Assembly (NCBI RefSeq): GCF_004804335.1
Contig: NZ_SRXY01000004.1
Location: 1-64,000 of the forward strand
DNA length: 64,000 bases
Direction of reading: 5' to 3'
DNA from: Pacificoceanicola onchidii
Lineage (GTDB): Bacteria > Pseudomonadota > Alphaproteobacteria > Rhodobacterales > Rhodobacteraceae
How positions within the stretch are numbered: the stretch's first letter is position 1; every line of letters begins with the position of its first letter. The position numbers were made by a program, and so were the translations under genes. Under the pieces are notes generated by a model. That model had not been told where the DNA came from, did not search any database, and was given only the letters and a program-made list of their open reading frames with translations. Of this stretch, positions 1-9,261 are shown one piece after another.

Positions 1-366
1 CAAGAACCCCGAGGCGTCCGCCCCGCCGTCCCGTCCGGCGTCCCGTGCAGCGCCTCAGCGCCGCCGGTGAGGGGCCTTCTACGGATAACAAACAAAACCC
101 GCAACCCCTTTTTACAAGTTTTTTGACGCCAACCCGCACTTTTCTTAAAAAGTTCGTATTTTCAATAGCTTACAAATGCCATCTACTAATACACGGCCGC
201 ATAACCAGCCACGTTCGACCTACTTCTCGTTCTGCATATCCCGATCATAAAGTTGCCCACAGACTTATGCCCAGCAACACCGGCGAAACCGGGTTTCCGG
301 AGCACTCTATCAAGAATCATGGACAGGACTCGGCACGTTTTCTGCGTGAAACGAGGCAACTCAGGG
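1..366. other. Intergenic stretch at left edge, no supported gene
   Basis: I see no convincing coding sequence here. Bases 1-80 are GC-rich, and bases 100-200 are clearly AT-rich compared with the rest of the window, as expected for a regulatory region. An open frame starting near base 45 has no ribosome binding site, a low-complexity composition and no family I recognise, and it runs into the 3' end of msrQ on the other strand. The only positive element is a candidate promoter, listed separately. Confidence 0.5.
123..151 (+). promoter_or_regulatory. Candidate sigma-70 promoter
   Basis: TTGACG (123-128) and TAAAAA (146-151) are separated by exactly 17 bp, close to the housekeeping consensus, in an AT-rich patch. 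Transcription would start near 158 and run rightward, where no gene exists on that strand before about 3.6 kb. It would therefore make a short untranslated RNA or a transcript antisense to msrQ. This is a sequence match only. Confidence 0.4.
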
Positions 367-987
367 CTACCGCTTTTCGGCGAGTCCCTGAGCAAGCCTA
401 AAGGTCGGAAGGCTGCTGACGCGCATGCCTAGCAGGATGATCACAATTGCCAGATAAAGAAGTGGCTCCAGCTGAAATCCTTTGGACAGCATCACAAAGT
501 GCAGCCCCCCCAGCAGAGACGCCGCATAAACGAGTTTGTGCAACTTGTGCCACTGTCGACCCAGTCGCCTGACCGACCAATTGTTGGAGGTTAACGCCAA
601 AGGCAAAAGCAGGACGAAAGCTAACATGCCGATGGTGATGTAGGGGCGTTTCAGGATGTCGGCCCAGATCTGCGACAGGATTTGGACATCAAGAAGCAAC
701 CAGACCGCCAGATGAGCCGTGACATAAAGGAAGGCCATCAATCCGATCGCCCGGCGGAATCGCAGCAGGTTGAGACCCGCGAACCGGCGCAGCGGCGAAA
801 CTGCCAAACCTGCGATCAGCAGTTGCAAGGCCATCTCACCGTATTCATGTTCCAGTGCCTTGATTGGCTCAACACCAAGCCCTCCCGAGAGGCCAAGATA
901 AAAGAACCAAGGAGCGGGAAGGGTGAGCAGCAAGTACACCACCCAAGTCGGAACTTTGCGAGCTGCGGAGTTGATCGCCTGCTTCAT
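367..987 (-). CDS. msrQ: MsrQ, haem b membrane subunit of periplasmic methionine sulfoxide reductase
   Basis: This is a 206-residue polytopic membrane protein of the YedZ/MsrQ family. It takes electrons from the quinone pool or flavin and passes them to the periplasmic molybdoenzyme MsrP, which repairs oxidised methionines. Several hydrophobic segments are visible, starting near residues 14-32 and 52-65. Histidines in the helices (for example in the motif TAHLAVW and in QWHKLHKLVY) are the expected haem ligands. Its ATG overlaps the msrP stop codon (ATGA at 985-989), so the two genes are translationally coupled. The length is normal for the family. Confidence 0.93.
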   Translation of the reverse strand: MKQAINSAARKVPTWVVYLLLTLPAPWFFYLGLSGGLGVEPIKALEHEYGEMALQLLIAGLAVSPLRRFAGLNLLRFRRAIGLMAFLYVTAHLAVWLLLDVQILSQIWADILKRPYITIGMLAFVLLLPLALTSNNWSVRRLGRQWHKLHKLVYAASLLGGLHFVMLSKGFQLEPLLYLAIVIILLGMRVSSLPTFRLAQGLAEKR

Positions 988-1886
988 CAGAAGTTGGCCC
1001 GAAGATCCATGCCCTCATAGAGGCTGGCGACTTCGTCATAGCCGTTGAACATCAAAGTCGGGCGACGACGGGAGAACAAACCGCCGCCGAGCGGACGTTC
1101 GGTGGCCTGGCTCCAGCGGGGGTGATCCACTTCGGGGTTCACATTGCTATAGAACCCGTATTCACGCCCGTTGGCCTTGTTCCACGAAGTCGGCGGTTCA
1201 CTGTCGGTCAGTGTGATCCGGACAATCGATTTGATAGACTTGAACCCGTACTTCCACGGAACCACCAGACGCAGCGGAGCGCCGTTCTGGTTGGGCAAGG
1301 GCTTCCCGTAAAGACCGCTGGCCATCAGGGTGAGGGGGTGCATGGCCTCATCAAGCCGGAGTCCCTCGACATAAGGCCAGTCCAGCACGGGAAACCGTGT
1401 TCCCGGCATTTCATCCGGTCGGAGTGCTGTTTCAAAGGCCACGTATTTGGCTTCGGGTTTGACCCCGGCCATCTGCAATAGATCCGCAAGTTCGAACCCG
1501 TTCCAAGGCACGATCATCGACCAGGCTTCGACGCAGCGGAAACGGTAGATGCGCTCCTCGATGGTCATTTTGGACAGAATGTCCGCAACCGAATACTCGC
1601 CGGGGGTGTCGACCAATCCATCAATCTTCACGGACCAGGGATCCGTCGTCAGCATATGGGCGTTGGCCGCCGGGTCGGACTTGCCGGTCCCGAACTCATA
1701 GAAGTTGCAGTAGTTCGTGATGTCTTCGAAGCTGTTCGGCTCCAGAGCCTCCTGCGCATTGGCGCGGCCGGCAGCGGCAAGAATCGTTCCTGCGCCTAGC
1801 CCAGCAATCAACTGGCGGCGGTTTAGAAACACACGTTCTGGCGTGATATCGGAACGGGTCAGATCATTTGTCCAGCGCTTGGCCAT
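987..1886 (-). CDS. msrP: MsrP, catalytic molybdopterin subunit of protein-methionine-sulfoxide reductase
   Basis: This 299-residue periplasmic molybdoenzyme of the sulfite-oxidase fold (YedY/MsrP) reduces methionine sulfoxide in envelope proteins. A twin-arginine signal (NRRQLIAG followed by an alanine-rich hydrophobic stretch ending near ANAQ) fits export of the folded protein with its cofactor. The conserved RCVEAWSM motif carries the cysteine that ligates molybdenum. I chose the start at 1886 because AGGAGG lies a few bases upstream. An in-frame start 60 nt earlier would put extra residues ahead of the Tat signal. It is the first gene of the msrPQ pair. Confidence 0.93.
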   Translation of the reverse strand: MAKRWTNDLTRSDITPERVFLNRRQLIAGLGAGTILAAAGRANAQEALEPNSFEDITNYCNFYEFGTGKSDPAANAHMLTTDPWSVKIDGLVDTPGEYSVADILSKMTIEERIYRFRCVEAWSMIVPWNGFELADLLQMAGVKPEAKYVAFETALRPDEMPGTRFPVLDWPYVEGLRLDEAMHPLTLMASGLYGKPLPNQNGAPLRLVVPWKYGFKSIKSIVRITLTDSEPPTSWNKANGREYGFYSNVNPEVDHPRWSQATERPLGGGLFSRRRPTLMFNGYDEVASLYEGMDLRANF

Positions 1887-1983
1887 CGGGTCCTCCTGAA
1901 TTCGCTGGATCAGACATAAGCGGACAATGCCAAACCGCCAAAGCACATTGGCTCACACTTGCGTTCTGACTTTGTAACAAACG

Positions 1984-3528
1984 CTATTGCGTGCTCATAC
2001 GTTTCAAAGCCTCTTCGAACATCTGGTGCCCGCCCGCCGCATCGCCATCAAGGCTTACGGAAGGGTGCAGGACGCTCATTTGCTCTGATGAGCCATCGTC
2101 GCGCACCAACCGAACATGTTTTCGGCGCATCAGCCGGGGTTCTGCCACACCGACAGAATGCGCGATCGTTTCGACCTCCTTGATGACCGCCTTGGCATAG
2201 CGAGCGACACGTTTGTCTTTTTCCTCGACAACCAGACCTTTCTGCAAACCCTTGTCATGCGTTGTGATGCCGGTGGGGCAGGTGTTCTTGTTGCACTTGA
2301 GCGCCTGAATACAGCCAAGGGAGAACATGAAACCCCGGGCCGAAACCACGATGTCCGCCCCGGCGCAAATGGCCCAGGCGACATCGCCGGGTTGCGACAG
2401 CTTCCCGCTCGCGATGATCCGGATGCGATCATGCAGGCCTGCCAGATCACGCAGGTCCACCATGCGGATCAACGCCTCGCGCAAGGGAAGGCCCACCAGA
2501 TCCATGAGCGGCATCGGGGCCGCGCCTGTGCCCCCTTCTCCGCCATCGACCGTGATGAAATCCGGTGCACAATCAGGGCCGCGTTTCTTGATCAGCCGGA
2601 ACAAATCAAACCAAGGGTCAGCCGATCCCATGCACGTCTTGAAGCCAACCGGCTTGCCGGTCACATCGCGCACGTGGTTGATCAGGTCCAGAAGATCGTC
2701 AAAGTCATCAACCTCCCTGTGACGGTTCGGCGAAATGCCCGCTTCCCCTTCTTTGAGCCCTCGAATTTCCGCGATTTCCTTCGACACCTTTTCCGCAGGC
2801 AGAATGCCGCCCTTGCCTGGCTTGGCCCCCTGGCTCAGCTTGATTTCGAACATCTTCACGGCTGGATGCTTTGCCACTTCGCGCAGTTTCTCATCCGAAA
2901 GATTGCCATCCGCATCCCGCACGCCAAACTTCGCGGTTCCGATCTGGAAAACCACGTCACAGCCGCCTTCGAGATGGAAAGGGGACAGCCCTCCCTCGCC
3001 GGTGTTCATCCAGATACCGGCCATCTTTGCGCCACGGCTGAGCGACAGCACCGCAGGCTTCGACAAGGCGCCATAGGACATTCCGGATATATTGAAGATC
3101 GAAGGGGCCAGATAGGGCTCCCGAGCCGTCGGCCCGATCATCATAGGCTCGGTCGAGGAATACTGATCGTCAAGCGGCGGAAACACCGCATTCATAAAAA
3201 TCGGCGTGCCGGGTACGTTCAGGTTTCGGGTCGACCCGAAGGCAACAGAGTTGCTTGACCCTTTCGACGCCTCATCCACCCAGTTTCGCTGCGCCCGGTT
3301 GAACGGCATCTCTTCGCGATCCATGGCAAAGAAATACTGCCTGAAGAACTCGCCCAGTTCGGAGAAGATGTGCCGGAACCGCCCGATGACGGGGTAGTTC
3401 CTGCGAATCGCATCGCCGGTCTGCATGCGGTCGATGATGAAATAGACGATCGCAAGCGCAACGATGACGCCGATTGCGAAAACGAAGAAGAGCGCAAGGT
3501 ATTGCAGCGCAATCATGGCGAAAACCAT
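1984..3528 (-). CDS. FMN-binding glutamate synthase family protein, membrane-anchored
   Basis: This 514-residue protein contains the GltB-type FMN/(3Fe-4S) barrel without the amidotransferase domain of true glutamate synthase. The N-terminus (residues 1-30) is one hydrophobic anchor. The barrel follows from about residue 85, with VDGGEGGTGAAP as the phosphate/FMN region and a C-x5-C-x4-C cluster motif (CIQALKCNKNTCPTG). Such stand-alone proteins are common in Proteobacteria, but their substrate is not established, so glutamate synthesis should not be assumed. The start at 3528 follows GGGAGGTGA. A longer frame to 3714 would overlap the divergent secreted-protein gene and has no ribosome binding site. 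It stands alone, with no gltD beside it. Confidence 0.85.
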   Translation of the reverse strand: MVFAMIALQYLALFFVFAIGVIVALAIVYFIIDRMQTGDAIRRNYPVIGRFRHIFSELGEFFRQYFFAMDREEMPFNRAQRNWVDEASKGSSNSVAFGSTRNLNVPGTPIFMNAVFPPLDDQYSSTEPMMIGPTAREPYLAPSIFNISGMSYGALSKPAVLSLSRGAKMAGIWMNTGEGGLSPFHLEGGCDVVFQIGTAKFGVRDADGNLSDEKLREVAKHPAVKMFEIKLSQGAKPGKGGILPAEKVSKEIAEIRGLKEGEAGISPNRHREVDDFDDLLDLINHVRDVTGKPVGFKTCMGSADPWFDLFRLIKKRGPDCAPDFITVDGGEGGTGAAPMPLMDLVGLPLREALIRMVDLRDLAGLHDRIRIIASGKLSQPGDVAWAICAGADIVVSARGFMFSLGCIQALKCNKNTCPTGITTHDKGLQKGLVVEEKDKRVARYAKAVIKEVETIAHSVGVAEPRLMRRKHVRLVRDDGSSEQMSVLHPSVSLDGDAAGGHQMFEEALKRMSTQ

Positions 3529-3643
3529 ATTCACCTCCCGGAATGTGTTGATTTGTCTCAATGCAAATCGGTTTACAGAGGGTACTGTGACACATCCCTG
3601 ATTAATAAACAGACTTCCTGCCCAAATCGTGAAAGAGAGAGAG

Positions 3644-4087
3644 ATGAAAACCGTTTTTTTTGCCGCCGCCTTGGCGCTAGCCACGAGCACCGCAACGGCG
3701 CAGGACGCGATCACCTACGACACGGACCAAAGTTTCGACGATGTGTCCTTCGGGCTGGAAAGCGCGATCCTTGATGCGGGCCTGGTGATTGATCTGGTCA
3801 GCCATACCGGCGACATGCTGGAACGTACTCGCGCAGACGTTGGCTCTGACGTGGTGCTTTTTGAACATGCGGACATCTACAGCTTCTGCTCGGCCAAGAT
3901 CAGCCGCGAGGTCATGGAAGCGGATCCGATGAACGTGGTTTTCTGCCCTTATAACATCTTCATCTTCGTCCGCCCCGATACGCCGGACACAACGACTATC
4001 GGGTTCCGCAGCTTCCCTGACGGTCCTATGAAGAAGGTCGAAACCCTGCTCGATGGCATCGTGAAGTCGGCCATCGGCCTGGAATAA
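3644..4087 (+). CDS. Secreted DUF302 domain protein
   Basis: This 147-residue protein starts with a clear Sec signal peptide (MKTVFFAAALALATSTATAQ) and continues with a DUF302 fold. DUF302 proteins are small alpha/beta proteins found in periplasmic and redox settings, and their biochemical role is unknown. I chose ATG 3644 because a purine-rich GAGAGAGAG abuts it and the signal peptide begins there. A GTG 15 nt upstream is the alternative. It diverges from the FMN oxidoreductase and is followed by a strong stem-loop, so it is probably a single-gene unit. Two cysteines (in FCSAK and FCPYN) could form a disulfide. Confidence 0.8.
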   Translation: MKTVFFAAALALATSTATAQDAITYDTDQSFDDVSFGLESAILDAGLVIDLVSHTGDMLERTRADVGSDVVLFEHADIYSFCSAKISREVMEADPMNVVFCPYNIFIFVRPDTPDTTTIGFRSFPDGPMKKVETLLDGIVKSAIGLE

Positions 4088-4116
4088 GTCACGCGTCTTC
4101 ACGTCAATGCGACTGG

Positions 4117-4156
4117 AAAACCCCAAGGCCGCGGGCTTAGCGCCCCGGCCTTGGGG
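4117..4156. terminator. Stem-loop after DUF302 gene
   Basis: CCCCAAGGCCG (4121-4131) pairs perfectly with CGGCCTTGGGG (4146-4156), giving an 11-bp stem. A run of A precedes it and no T run follows it. It would therefore work best as an intrinsic terminator on the minus strand, but it can also stabilise the 3' end of the DUF302 transcript. Confidence 0.55.
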
Positions 4157-4263
4157 ATCAAGTCTGATCGCAACCATTTTTCGCTGATCTGGTGCGAGTT
4201 GGGCTCCGTAGTCATGAACGAGATGTGCAGTTCACATCGCTTTCATATCTAAAGGATCTCAAC

Positions 4264-4743
4264 ATGTTTCGCAGAACTTACCTCGCTCTGACCGCTGCCG
4301 CACTGATCGCAGGCCCCGCCATGGCTGGTGGTCATTCCAAGGATATTGTCGACACCGCGATGGGCGCAGGTAGCTTCGGCACCTTGCTTGCCGCCGCAAA
4401 AGCGGCAGATCTTGTCGATACGTTGAAAGGCGACGGCCCGTTCACCGTCTTTGCTCCGACTGACGACGCCTTCGCGGCGCTGCCTGCAGGAACCGTCGAA
4501 GATCTACTCAAGCCGGAGAACAAAGCGCAGCTGGCAGCAGTTCTCACCTATCATGTCGTGCCCGGCAAAGTGATGTCCACTGACCTGAGCAATAACATGA
4601 TGGCGAAAACCGTTCAGGGGTCGGACGTCAGCATCATGACGGATGACGGCGTCACCGTGAATGGCGCTTCGGTGGTGCAGGCGGACATCGAAGCCTCGAA
4701 CGGCGTGATCCACGTGATCGACGCGGTGATTCTCCCGAAGTAA
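4264..4743 (+). CDS. Secreted fasciclin (FAS1) domain protein
   Basis: This 159-residue exported protein has a Sec signal peptide (residues 1-21, ending AMA) followed by one complete FAS1 domain. The two FAS1 signatures are visible: the [11 protein letters not shown] box near residue 60, and YHVVPGK with the closing [11 protein letters not shown] near the C-terminus. FAS1 proteins act in cell-surface adhesion or matrix interactions. Single-domain secreted forms are common in marine Rhodobacterales, and their ligand is usually unknown. ATG 4264 is supported by AAGGA upstream and by the signal peptide. The gene ends at a good terminator, so it is likely monocistronic. Confidence 0.9.
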   Translation: MFRRTYLALTAAALIAGPAMAGGHSKDIVDTAMGAGSFGTLLAAAKAADLVDTLKGDGPFTVFAPTDDAFAALPAGTVEDLLKPENKAQLAAVLTYHVVPGKVMSTDLSNNMMAKTVQGSDVSIMTDDGVTVNGASVVQADIEASNGVIHVIDAVILPK

Positions 4744-4768
4744 GCGCGGCTTTTTCAATCGACCGTGG

Positions 4769-4796
4769 CCCGTCGCACGCAGTGCGGCGGGTTTTT
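4769..4796 (+). terminator. Rho-independent terminator of the fasciclin gene
   Basis: CCCGTCGCAC (4769-4778) pairs with GTGCGGCGGG (4782-4791), with one G-T wobble and a 3-nt loop, followed by TTTTT. Confidence 0.8.
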
Positions 4797-4879
4797 CGTG
4801 CAACCGCAGCATTGGTCTTAATTTCAACACAATTTGAGGAAAACTGTTCGATTGTTCACAAGCCTGACGAGACCCCAAG

Positions 4880-6007
4880 ATGCCCGCCCAAGCCACCTAT
4901 CTCCAATATACCGATGGGGACGACAACACAGTTGGCACCAGCCTTGCCGATCACCTGCGCGGGGGCTACGGCAACGATACGCTCAGAGGGTTGGCCGGAG
5001 ATGACAGCCTTTTTGGCAATCATGGGCGCGACTGGCTAATCGGCGGCCTGGGGCATGACTTCCTGCAATCTGGCGCTGGTAACGACACGCTTCACGGCGA
5101 TGAGGGCAACGATACCCTGCGCGGTGGCGAGGGCGAGGATACCCTGCACGGAGGAGACGGCGCAGACAGCCTGAATGGCGGCGGCGGCAACGATCTGGTT
5201 TTTGGGGACGCCGGAGACGACATCCTGATCGGCGGCAGCGGACATGATCGGCTGTTCGGCGGGCTGGGCATCGACGCGGTGATCGGCGGCGCCGGAAATG
5301 ACACGCTGAACGGAGAGGACGGGGACGACAGTCTCTACGCCAACTCCGGCAATGATTCCCTGGATGGCGGTGCAGGCAACGATCTGATGTACGGCGGCAG
5401 CGGCAACGACACGCTGACCGGTGGCGCCGGAGATGATGCCATGCGCGGCAGCTCTGGCCACGACGCGCTTTATGGCGGCGATGGGATGGATACGCTTTGG
5501 GGAGGCAGCCTTAATGACCTCCTCTACGGCGGCAATGACAATGACCTTCTGTTTGGCCAAGATGGACATGACACCATTTTCGGCGGCTCCGGCGAAGACA
5601 CAGTCTACGCCAGCAATGGTCATGACGTGGTGTTCGGCGACGCCGGAGACGACTTGATTTGGGGCAGCTATGGCTTTGACCAACTGAACGGCGGGGATGG
5701 CAATGACACCCTGCGCGGCGGCTGGGGCGATGATACGATCAACGGCGGGACCGGTGATGACGTCCTGCACGGCAGCTATGGCGAAGACACCTTTGTCTTC
5801 GATCCGAATTTTGGCACCGATCTTATCGAAGGGTTCAACGCGAGCGATGACACCCTTGATCTGACTGCCTTGAACCTGACTGGTCCCGAAGCGCTCTCCG
5901 TTTCGGAAACTGCGGGCTCGCTAGAGATTGGTATCGCAGCAGGGGATGTGATCGTGCTGGAGGGGCTGACAGTCGAAGACTTCAACGATCTGACAATCCT
6001 GTTCTGA
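4880..6007 (+). CDS. RTX (haemolysin-type calcium-binding repeat) protein
   Basis: This 375-residue protein consists almost entirely of nonapeptide GGxGxDxLx repeats (about 30, residues ~27-305), which fold into a calcium-binding beta-roll. A 65-residue C-terminal region follows (DTFVFDPNFGTDLIEGF onward, ending NDLTILF), typical of type I secretion signals. There is no N-terminal signal peptide, which fits export through a type I ABC transporter. No transporter gene lies nearby. No catalytic domain (peptidase, lipase, adhesin) is present, so a structural or surface-layer-like role is more likely than an enzymatic one. The tandem DNA repeats keep several other frames open. The ribosome binding site is weak (GACGAGACCCC before the ATG). 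Confidence 0.85.
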   Translation: MPAQATYLQYTDGDDNTVGTSLADHLRGGYGNDTLRGLAGDDSLFGNHGRDWLIGGLGHDFLQSGAGNDTLHGDEGNDTLRGGEGEDTLHGGDGADSLNGGGGNDLVFGDAGDDILIGGSGHDRLFGGLGIDAVIGGAGNDTLNGEDGDDSLYANSGNDSLDGGAGNDLMYGGSGNDTLTGGAGDDAMRGSSGHDALYGGDGMDTLWGGSLNDLLYGGNDNDLLFGQDGHDTIFGGSGEDTVYASNGHDVVFGDAGDDLIWGSYGFDQLNGGDGNDTLRGGWGDDTINGGTGDDVLHGSYGEDTFVFDPNFGTDLIEGFNASDDTLDLTALNLTGPEALSVSETAGSLEIGIAAGDVIVLEGLTVEDFNDLTILF

Positions 6008-6030
6008 TCAAATGCCCTGCGCCAAGAAAA

Positions 6031-6064
6031 AAGCCCGCCGTTTTGGCGGGCCTCCTTCGTTTTC
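6031..6064. terminator. Bidirectional terminator between RTX gene and clpB
   Basis: GCCCGCC and GGCGGGC form a compact hairpin around a TTTT loop. It is flanked by a run of A on the left and a T-rich tail on the right, so it can end transcription of the rightward RTX gene and the leftward clpB. Confidence 0.8.
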
Positions 6065-6067
6065 CAA

Positions 6068-8686
6068 TCAGTGCACAACCGCATCGTCCGGTTTGGGACG
6101 GTTCGATGCACCAAGCCGATCTCCGATCAACAGGCCATCTGCCCCCGCGCTCACCACAACAACGTCACCATCCTTCACGTCACCAGCCAGCAACATCTCG
6201 GCCAGCGGGTTCTGCAAGGCGCTTTGGATCACGCGTTTCAGCGGGCGCGCACCGAACACCGGGTCATAACCTTCGTCGGCGAGCCACTTGCGGGCGTCTT
6301 CGTCCAGTTCAAGCCGGATTTTCCGCGCCGCGAGCCGTTTGAGCAGCCGCGCCATCTGGATATCGACGATCCCGTCCATGTCTTCCCGCTTGAGCCGGTC
6401 AAAGATGATGGTCTCATCGAGACGGTTCAGGAACTCGGGGCGGAAGTGCGCCCGCACCGCGTCCATTACATCGCGCTTGGCCTGGGCCGCATCACCCCCT
6501 TCGGGAAGCTGGCTCAGAGCCTGGCTGCCGAGGTTGGACGTCAGGATGATCAATGTCTGCTTGAAGTCCACGGTCCGACCCTGACCATCGGTCAGCACGC
6601 CATCGTCCAGAACCTGCAGCAGCACATTGAACACATCCGGATGCGCCTTTTCGACCTCGTCAAAAAGCACAACCTGATAGGGCCTGCGCCGCACGGCTTC
6701 GGTCAGAACGCCACCCTCATCATAGCCGACATAGCCCGGAGGCGCGCCAATCAGACGGGCGACCGCGTGCTTTTCCATGAACTCCGACATGTCGATGCGC
6801 ACCATCGCGTTGTCGTCGTCAAACAGGAACTCGGCTACGGCCTTGGTCAGCTCGGTCTTGCCCACGCCGGTCGGCCCGAGGAAGAGGAACGAACCGAGCG
6901 GGCGATTCTCATCGTTGAGCCCGGCACGCGCGCGGCGCACCGCATTGGCAACAGCCGTCACGGCCTGGTTCTGGCCGATCACCCGCTTGTGCAGGTTGTC
7001 TTCCATGCCCAGCAGCTTCTCACGCTCCCCTTCGAGCATCTTGCCCGCCGGGATGCCGGTCCAACGTTCAACCACCGAAGCGATCTGATCCGGGCGCACG
7101 GCCTCTTCAACCATGACATCGCTGTCATCTTGCGATTCCGCCGCCTCAAGTTGCTTTTCGAGCTGCGGAATGACGCCGTAGGACAGCTCCCCGGCCTTCG
7201 CCAGATCGCCCTGCCGCTTGGCCTGGTCAAGTTGCGCGCGCGCCTGATCAAGCTGCTCCTTGATGTCCCGCGCCCCGGCGAGTTTATCCCGCTCGGCTTG
7301 CCATTTGGCGGTCATCTCGGCGCTCTGCTCTTGCAGGTCCGCGAGGTCTTTTTCCAGCTTCTCCAAGCGATCCTTGGACGCTTGATCGTCCTCGCGCTTC
7401 AGCGCTTCTACCTCGATCTGCTTTTGCAGGATGTCCCGGTCGAGCGCATCCAGCTCCTCGGGTTTGGAATCCACCTCCATCCGCAGGCGGCTCGCAGCTT
7501 CGTCCATCAAGTCGATGGCTTTGTCCGGCAGGAACCGATCGGTGATGTAACGATGGCTGAGCGTCGCTGCGGCGACGAGAGCACTGTCCGAAATCCGCAC
7601 GCCGTGGTGAAGTTCGTACTTCTCTTTGATGCCGCGCAGAATCGAGATCGTGTCCTCGACCGTCGGCTCCTGCACGATCACCGGCTGGAACCGACGTGCG
7701 AGGGCCGCGTCCTTTTCCACATGCTTGCGATACTCATCGAGCGTCGTCGCACCAACACAGTGCAGCTCACCCCGCGCCAGAGCCGGTTTCAGAAGGTTCG
7801 ACGCATCCATCGCGCCATCCGCTTTGCCAGCCCCCACAAGCGTGTGCATCTCGTCAATAAAGAGAACCACTTCACCGGCGGCGGCCGTCACTTCGGACAG
7901 CACCGCTTTCAAGCGCTCCTCGAATTCGCCGCGATACTTTGCGCCCGCGATCAAAGCGCCCATGTCGAGCGACAGGAGCTTTTTGTTCAGTAGGCTCTCG
8001 GGCACATCACCGTTGACGATCCGCAAAGCCAGCCCTTCGGCAATCGCGGTTTTACCCACGCCGGGCTCACCAATCAGAACCGGATTGTTCTTAGTCCGGC
8101 GGCTGAGCACCTGCATGGCGCGGCGAATTTCCTCGTCGCGGCCAATGATCGGGTCAATCTTGCCTTCACGCGCGCGCTCGGTCAGATCAGACGCGTATTT
8201 GTTCAGGGCGTCATAGCCTTCTTCGGCGCTGGCACTGTCCGCCGTACGCCCTTTGCGCAAATCGTTGACCGCTTCATTCAGCGACTGCGGCGAAACCTTC
8301 CCGGCCTCAAGCGCCTCTTTCGCAGGGCTTTTGACCATGCCGAGCGCCATGAGCAGCCGTTCTACAGGGACAAAACTGTCGCCCGCTTTCGTCGCCAGCT
8401 TCTCCGCCTCGTCCAATACCTTGCCGGTGGCCGAATCCATATAGACCTGCCCGGCATCGCCGGTCACTTTTGGGATCCGGGCGAGTTTGGTCTCCAGCAC
8501 CTGTACAACGCGGCCCGGCTCCCCACCGGCGCGCTTGATCAGGTTGCTCGCCATGCCCTGATCATCGTCCATCAGAGCCTTGAGCAGATGTTCGGGGGCC
8601 AGTTTCTGGTGGCTTTCGCGCATCGCGATGGTCTGTGCAGCCTGAATGAACCCGCGCGACCGTTCCGTGAACTTCTCCAAGTTCAT
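6068..8686 (-). CDS. clpB: ClpB, ATP-dependent protein disaggregase
   Basis: This 872-residue Hsp100 chaperone pulls polypeptides out of aggregates together with DnaK/DnaJ/GrpE in the cytoplasm. It shows the N-terminal Clp repeat domain (residues 1-145), the first AAA+ ring with Walker [10 protein letters not shown] near residue 205, a long coiled-coil middle domain (about 405-525, rich in K/E/Q) and the second AAA+ ring with GPTGVGKTE near 605. It ends with the D2 small domain. The length is normal for the family. GGAGAG precedes the ATG. It is transcribed alone, and heat-shock control is expected, but I could not find a convincing RpoH promoter. Confidence 0.97.
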   Translation of the reverse strand: MNLEKFTERSRGFIQAAQTIAMRESHQKLAPEHLLKALMDDDQGMASNLIKRAGGEPGRVVQVLETKLARIPKVTGDAGQVYMDSATGKVLDEAEKLATKAGDSFVPVERLLMALGMVKSPAKEALEAGKVSPQSLNEAVNDLRKGRTADSASAEEGYDALNKYASDLTERAREGKIDPIIGRDEEIRRAMQVLSRRTKNNPVLIGEPGVGKTAIAEGLALRIVNGDVPESLLNKKLLSLDMGALIAGAKYRGEFEERLKAVLSEVTAAAGEVVLFIDEMHTLVGAGKADGAMDASNLLKPALARGELHCVGATTLDEYRKHVEKDAALARRFQPVIVQEPTVEDTISILRGIKEKYELHHGVRISDSALVAAATLSHRYITDRFLPDKAIDLMDEAASRLRMEVDSKPEELDALDRDILQKQIEVEALKREDDQASKDRLEKLEKDLADLQEQSAEMTAKWQAERDKLAGARDIKEQLDQARAQLDQAKRQGDLAKAGELSYGVIPQLEKQLEAAESQDDSDVMVEEAVRPDQIASVVERWTGIPAGKMLEGEREKLLGMEDNLHKRVIGQNQAVTAVANAVRRARAGLNDENRPLGSFLFLGPTGVGKTELTKAVAEFLFDDDNAMVRIDMSEFMEKHAVARLIGAPPGYVGYDEGGVLTEAVRRRPYQVVLFDEVEKAHPDVFNVLLQVLDDGVLTDGQGRTVDFKQTLIILTSNLGSQALSQLPEGGDAAQAKRDVMDAVRAHFRPEFLNRLDETIIFDRLKREDMDGIVDIQMARLLKRLAARKIRLELDEDARKWLADEGYDPVFGARPLKRVIQSALQNPLAEMLLAGDVKDGDVVVVSAGADGLLIGDRLGASNRPKPDDAVVH

Positions 8687-8889
8687 GGTGTCTCTCCTTC
8701 CATAAAGCGCCCCTTGATTTGACCTCGCGCCCGACTTGGCGGCACGCGAAAATGTGGGGCCTCGTCACTCAAGATGGCGATGCGGAACGCAGCGTTCAAG
8801 GGGGCAAAGTTGCAAAAATGCAACTTCTGCAAGTGCACGAAATCTTAAGTGCGCCGTGCGATCAAACCGGCGTCGTCACGGAGCATTCA

Positions 8890-9261
8890 ATGTACATCAA
8901 ACGTATCGAACTCAGCGGTTTCAAAGACGATCAAACGGACGGTGCCTTGAGCGGCAGCGTCTCGCTTGTCACGGATCATCGACGCATACAAATCCCCCTG
9001 ACGGTGCCGAGCAAGTTTGAAATGCTCAATCAACGGCATCGGCTACGCCTGCTTGCCATGGCGCTCAAACGCGCGCGGCGCATGCCAGAGCATAGATCGG
9101 GCGAGACGATCCAGTTTGCCCCTGGCCTGCTCCCCTTCGGATTGACCGAGGTTGAAGAGCGAGGCTTGACCTCAACGGCGGCTGCACCCAAAAGCGGACA
9201 AATTCCCTTCCGCCATAGAAAGGTGCCGCCATGTCCGCCCAACCCTCCGATGACCGTCTGA
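8890..9261 (+). CDS. Small hypothetical protein upstream of and overlapping pyrF
   Basis: This 123-residue protein has no domain I recognise. ATG 8890 follows GGAG at a suitable distance. The first ~85 residues look like a compact basic alpha/beta protein (MYIKRIELSGFKDD at the start). The last ~35 are proline-rich, and their codons overlap the 5' end of pyrF by 31 nt. The overlap suggests coupled translation, although the true 3' end of the original gene may have been lost, leaving a random tail. The frame extends upstream to 8719, but without a start signal. Confidence 0.55.
   Translation: MYIKRIELSGFKDDQTDGALSGSVSLVTDHRRIQIPLTVPSKFEMLNQRHRLRLLAMALKRARRMPEHRSGETIQFAPGLLPFGLTEVEERGLTSTAAAPKSGQIPFRHRKVPPCPPNPPMTV

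Noticed and set aside
45-401. 118-codon frame at the left edge
   Set aside because: It has no ribosome binding site, spans the AT-rich promoter region, and its end overlaps msrQ on the opposite strand.
4880-5800. CRISPR-like tandem repeats
   Set aside because: The periodicity is 27 nt with continuous coding for GGxGxDxLx repeats, so this is an RTX gene, not an array with spacers.
6071-7993. Long open frame of 640 codons antisense to clpB
   Set aside because: It lies wholly opposite a certain gene in a high-GC genome, has His/Arg-rich composition and no recognisable domain.
8700-8790. Heat-shock (RpoH) promoter upstream of clpB
   Set aside because: CTTGAG and CCCCACAT are present on the minus strand, but only 8 bp separate them, too short for a functional -35/-10 spacing.
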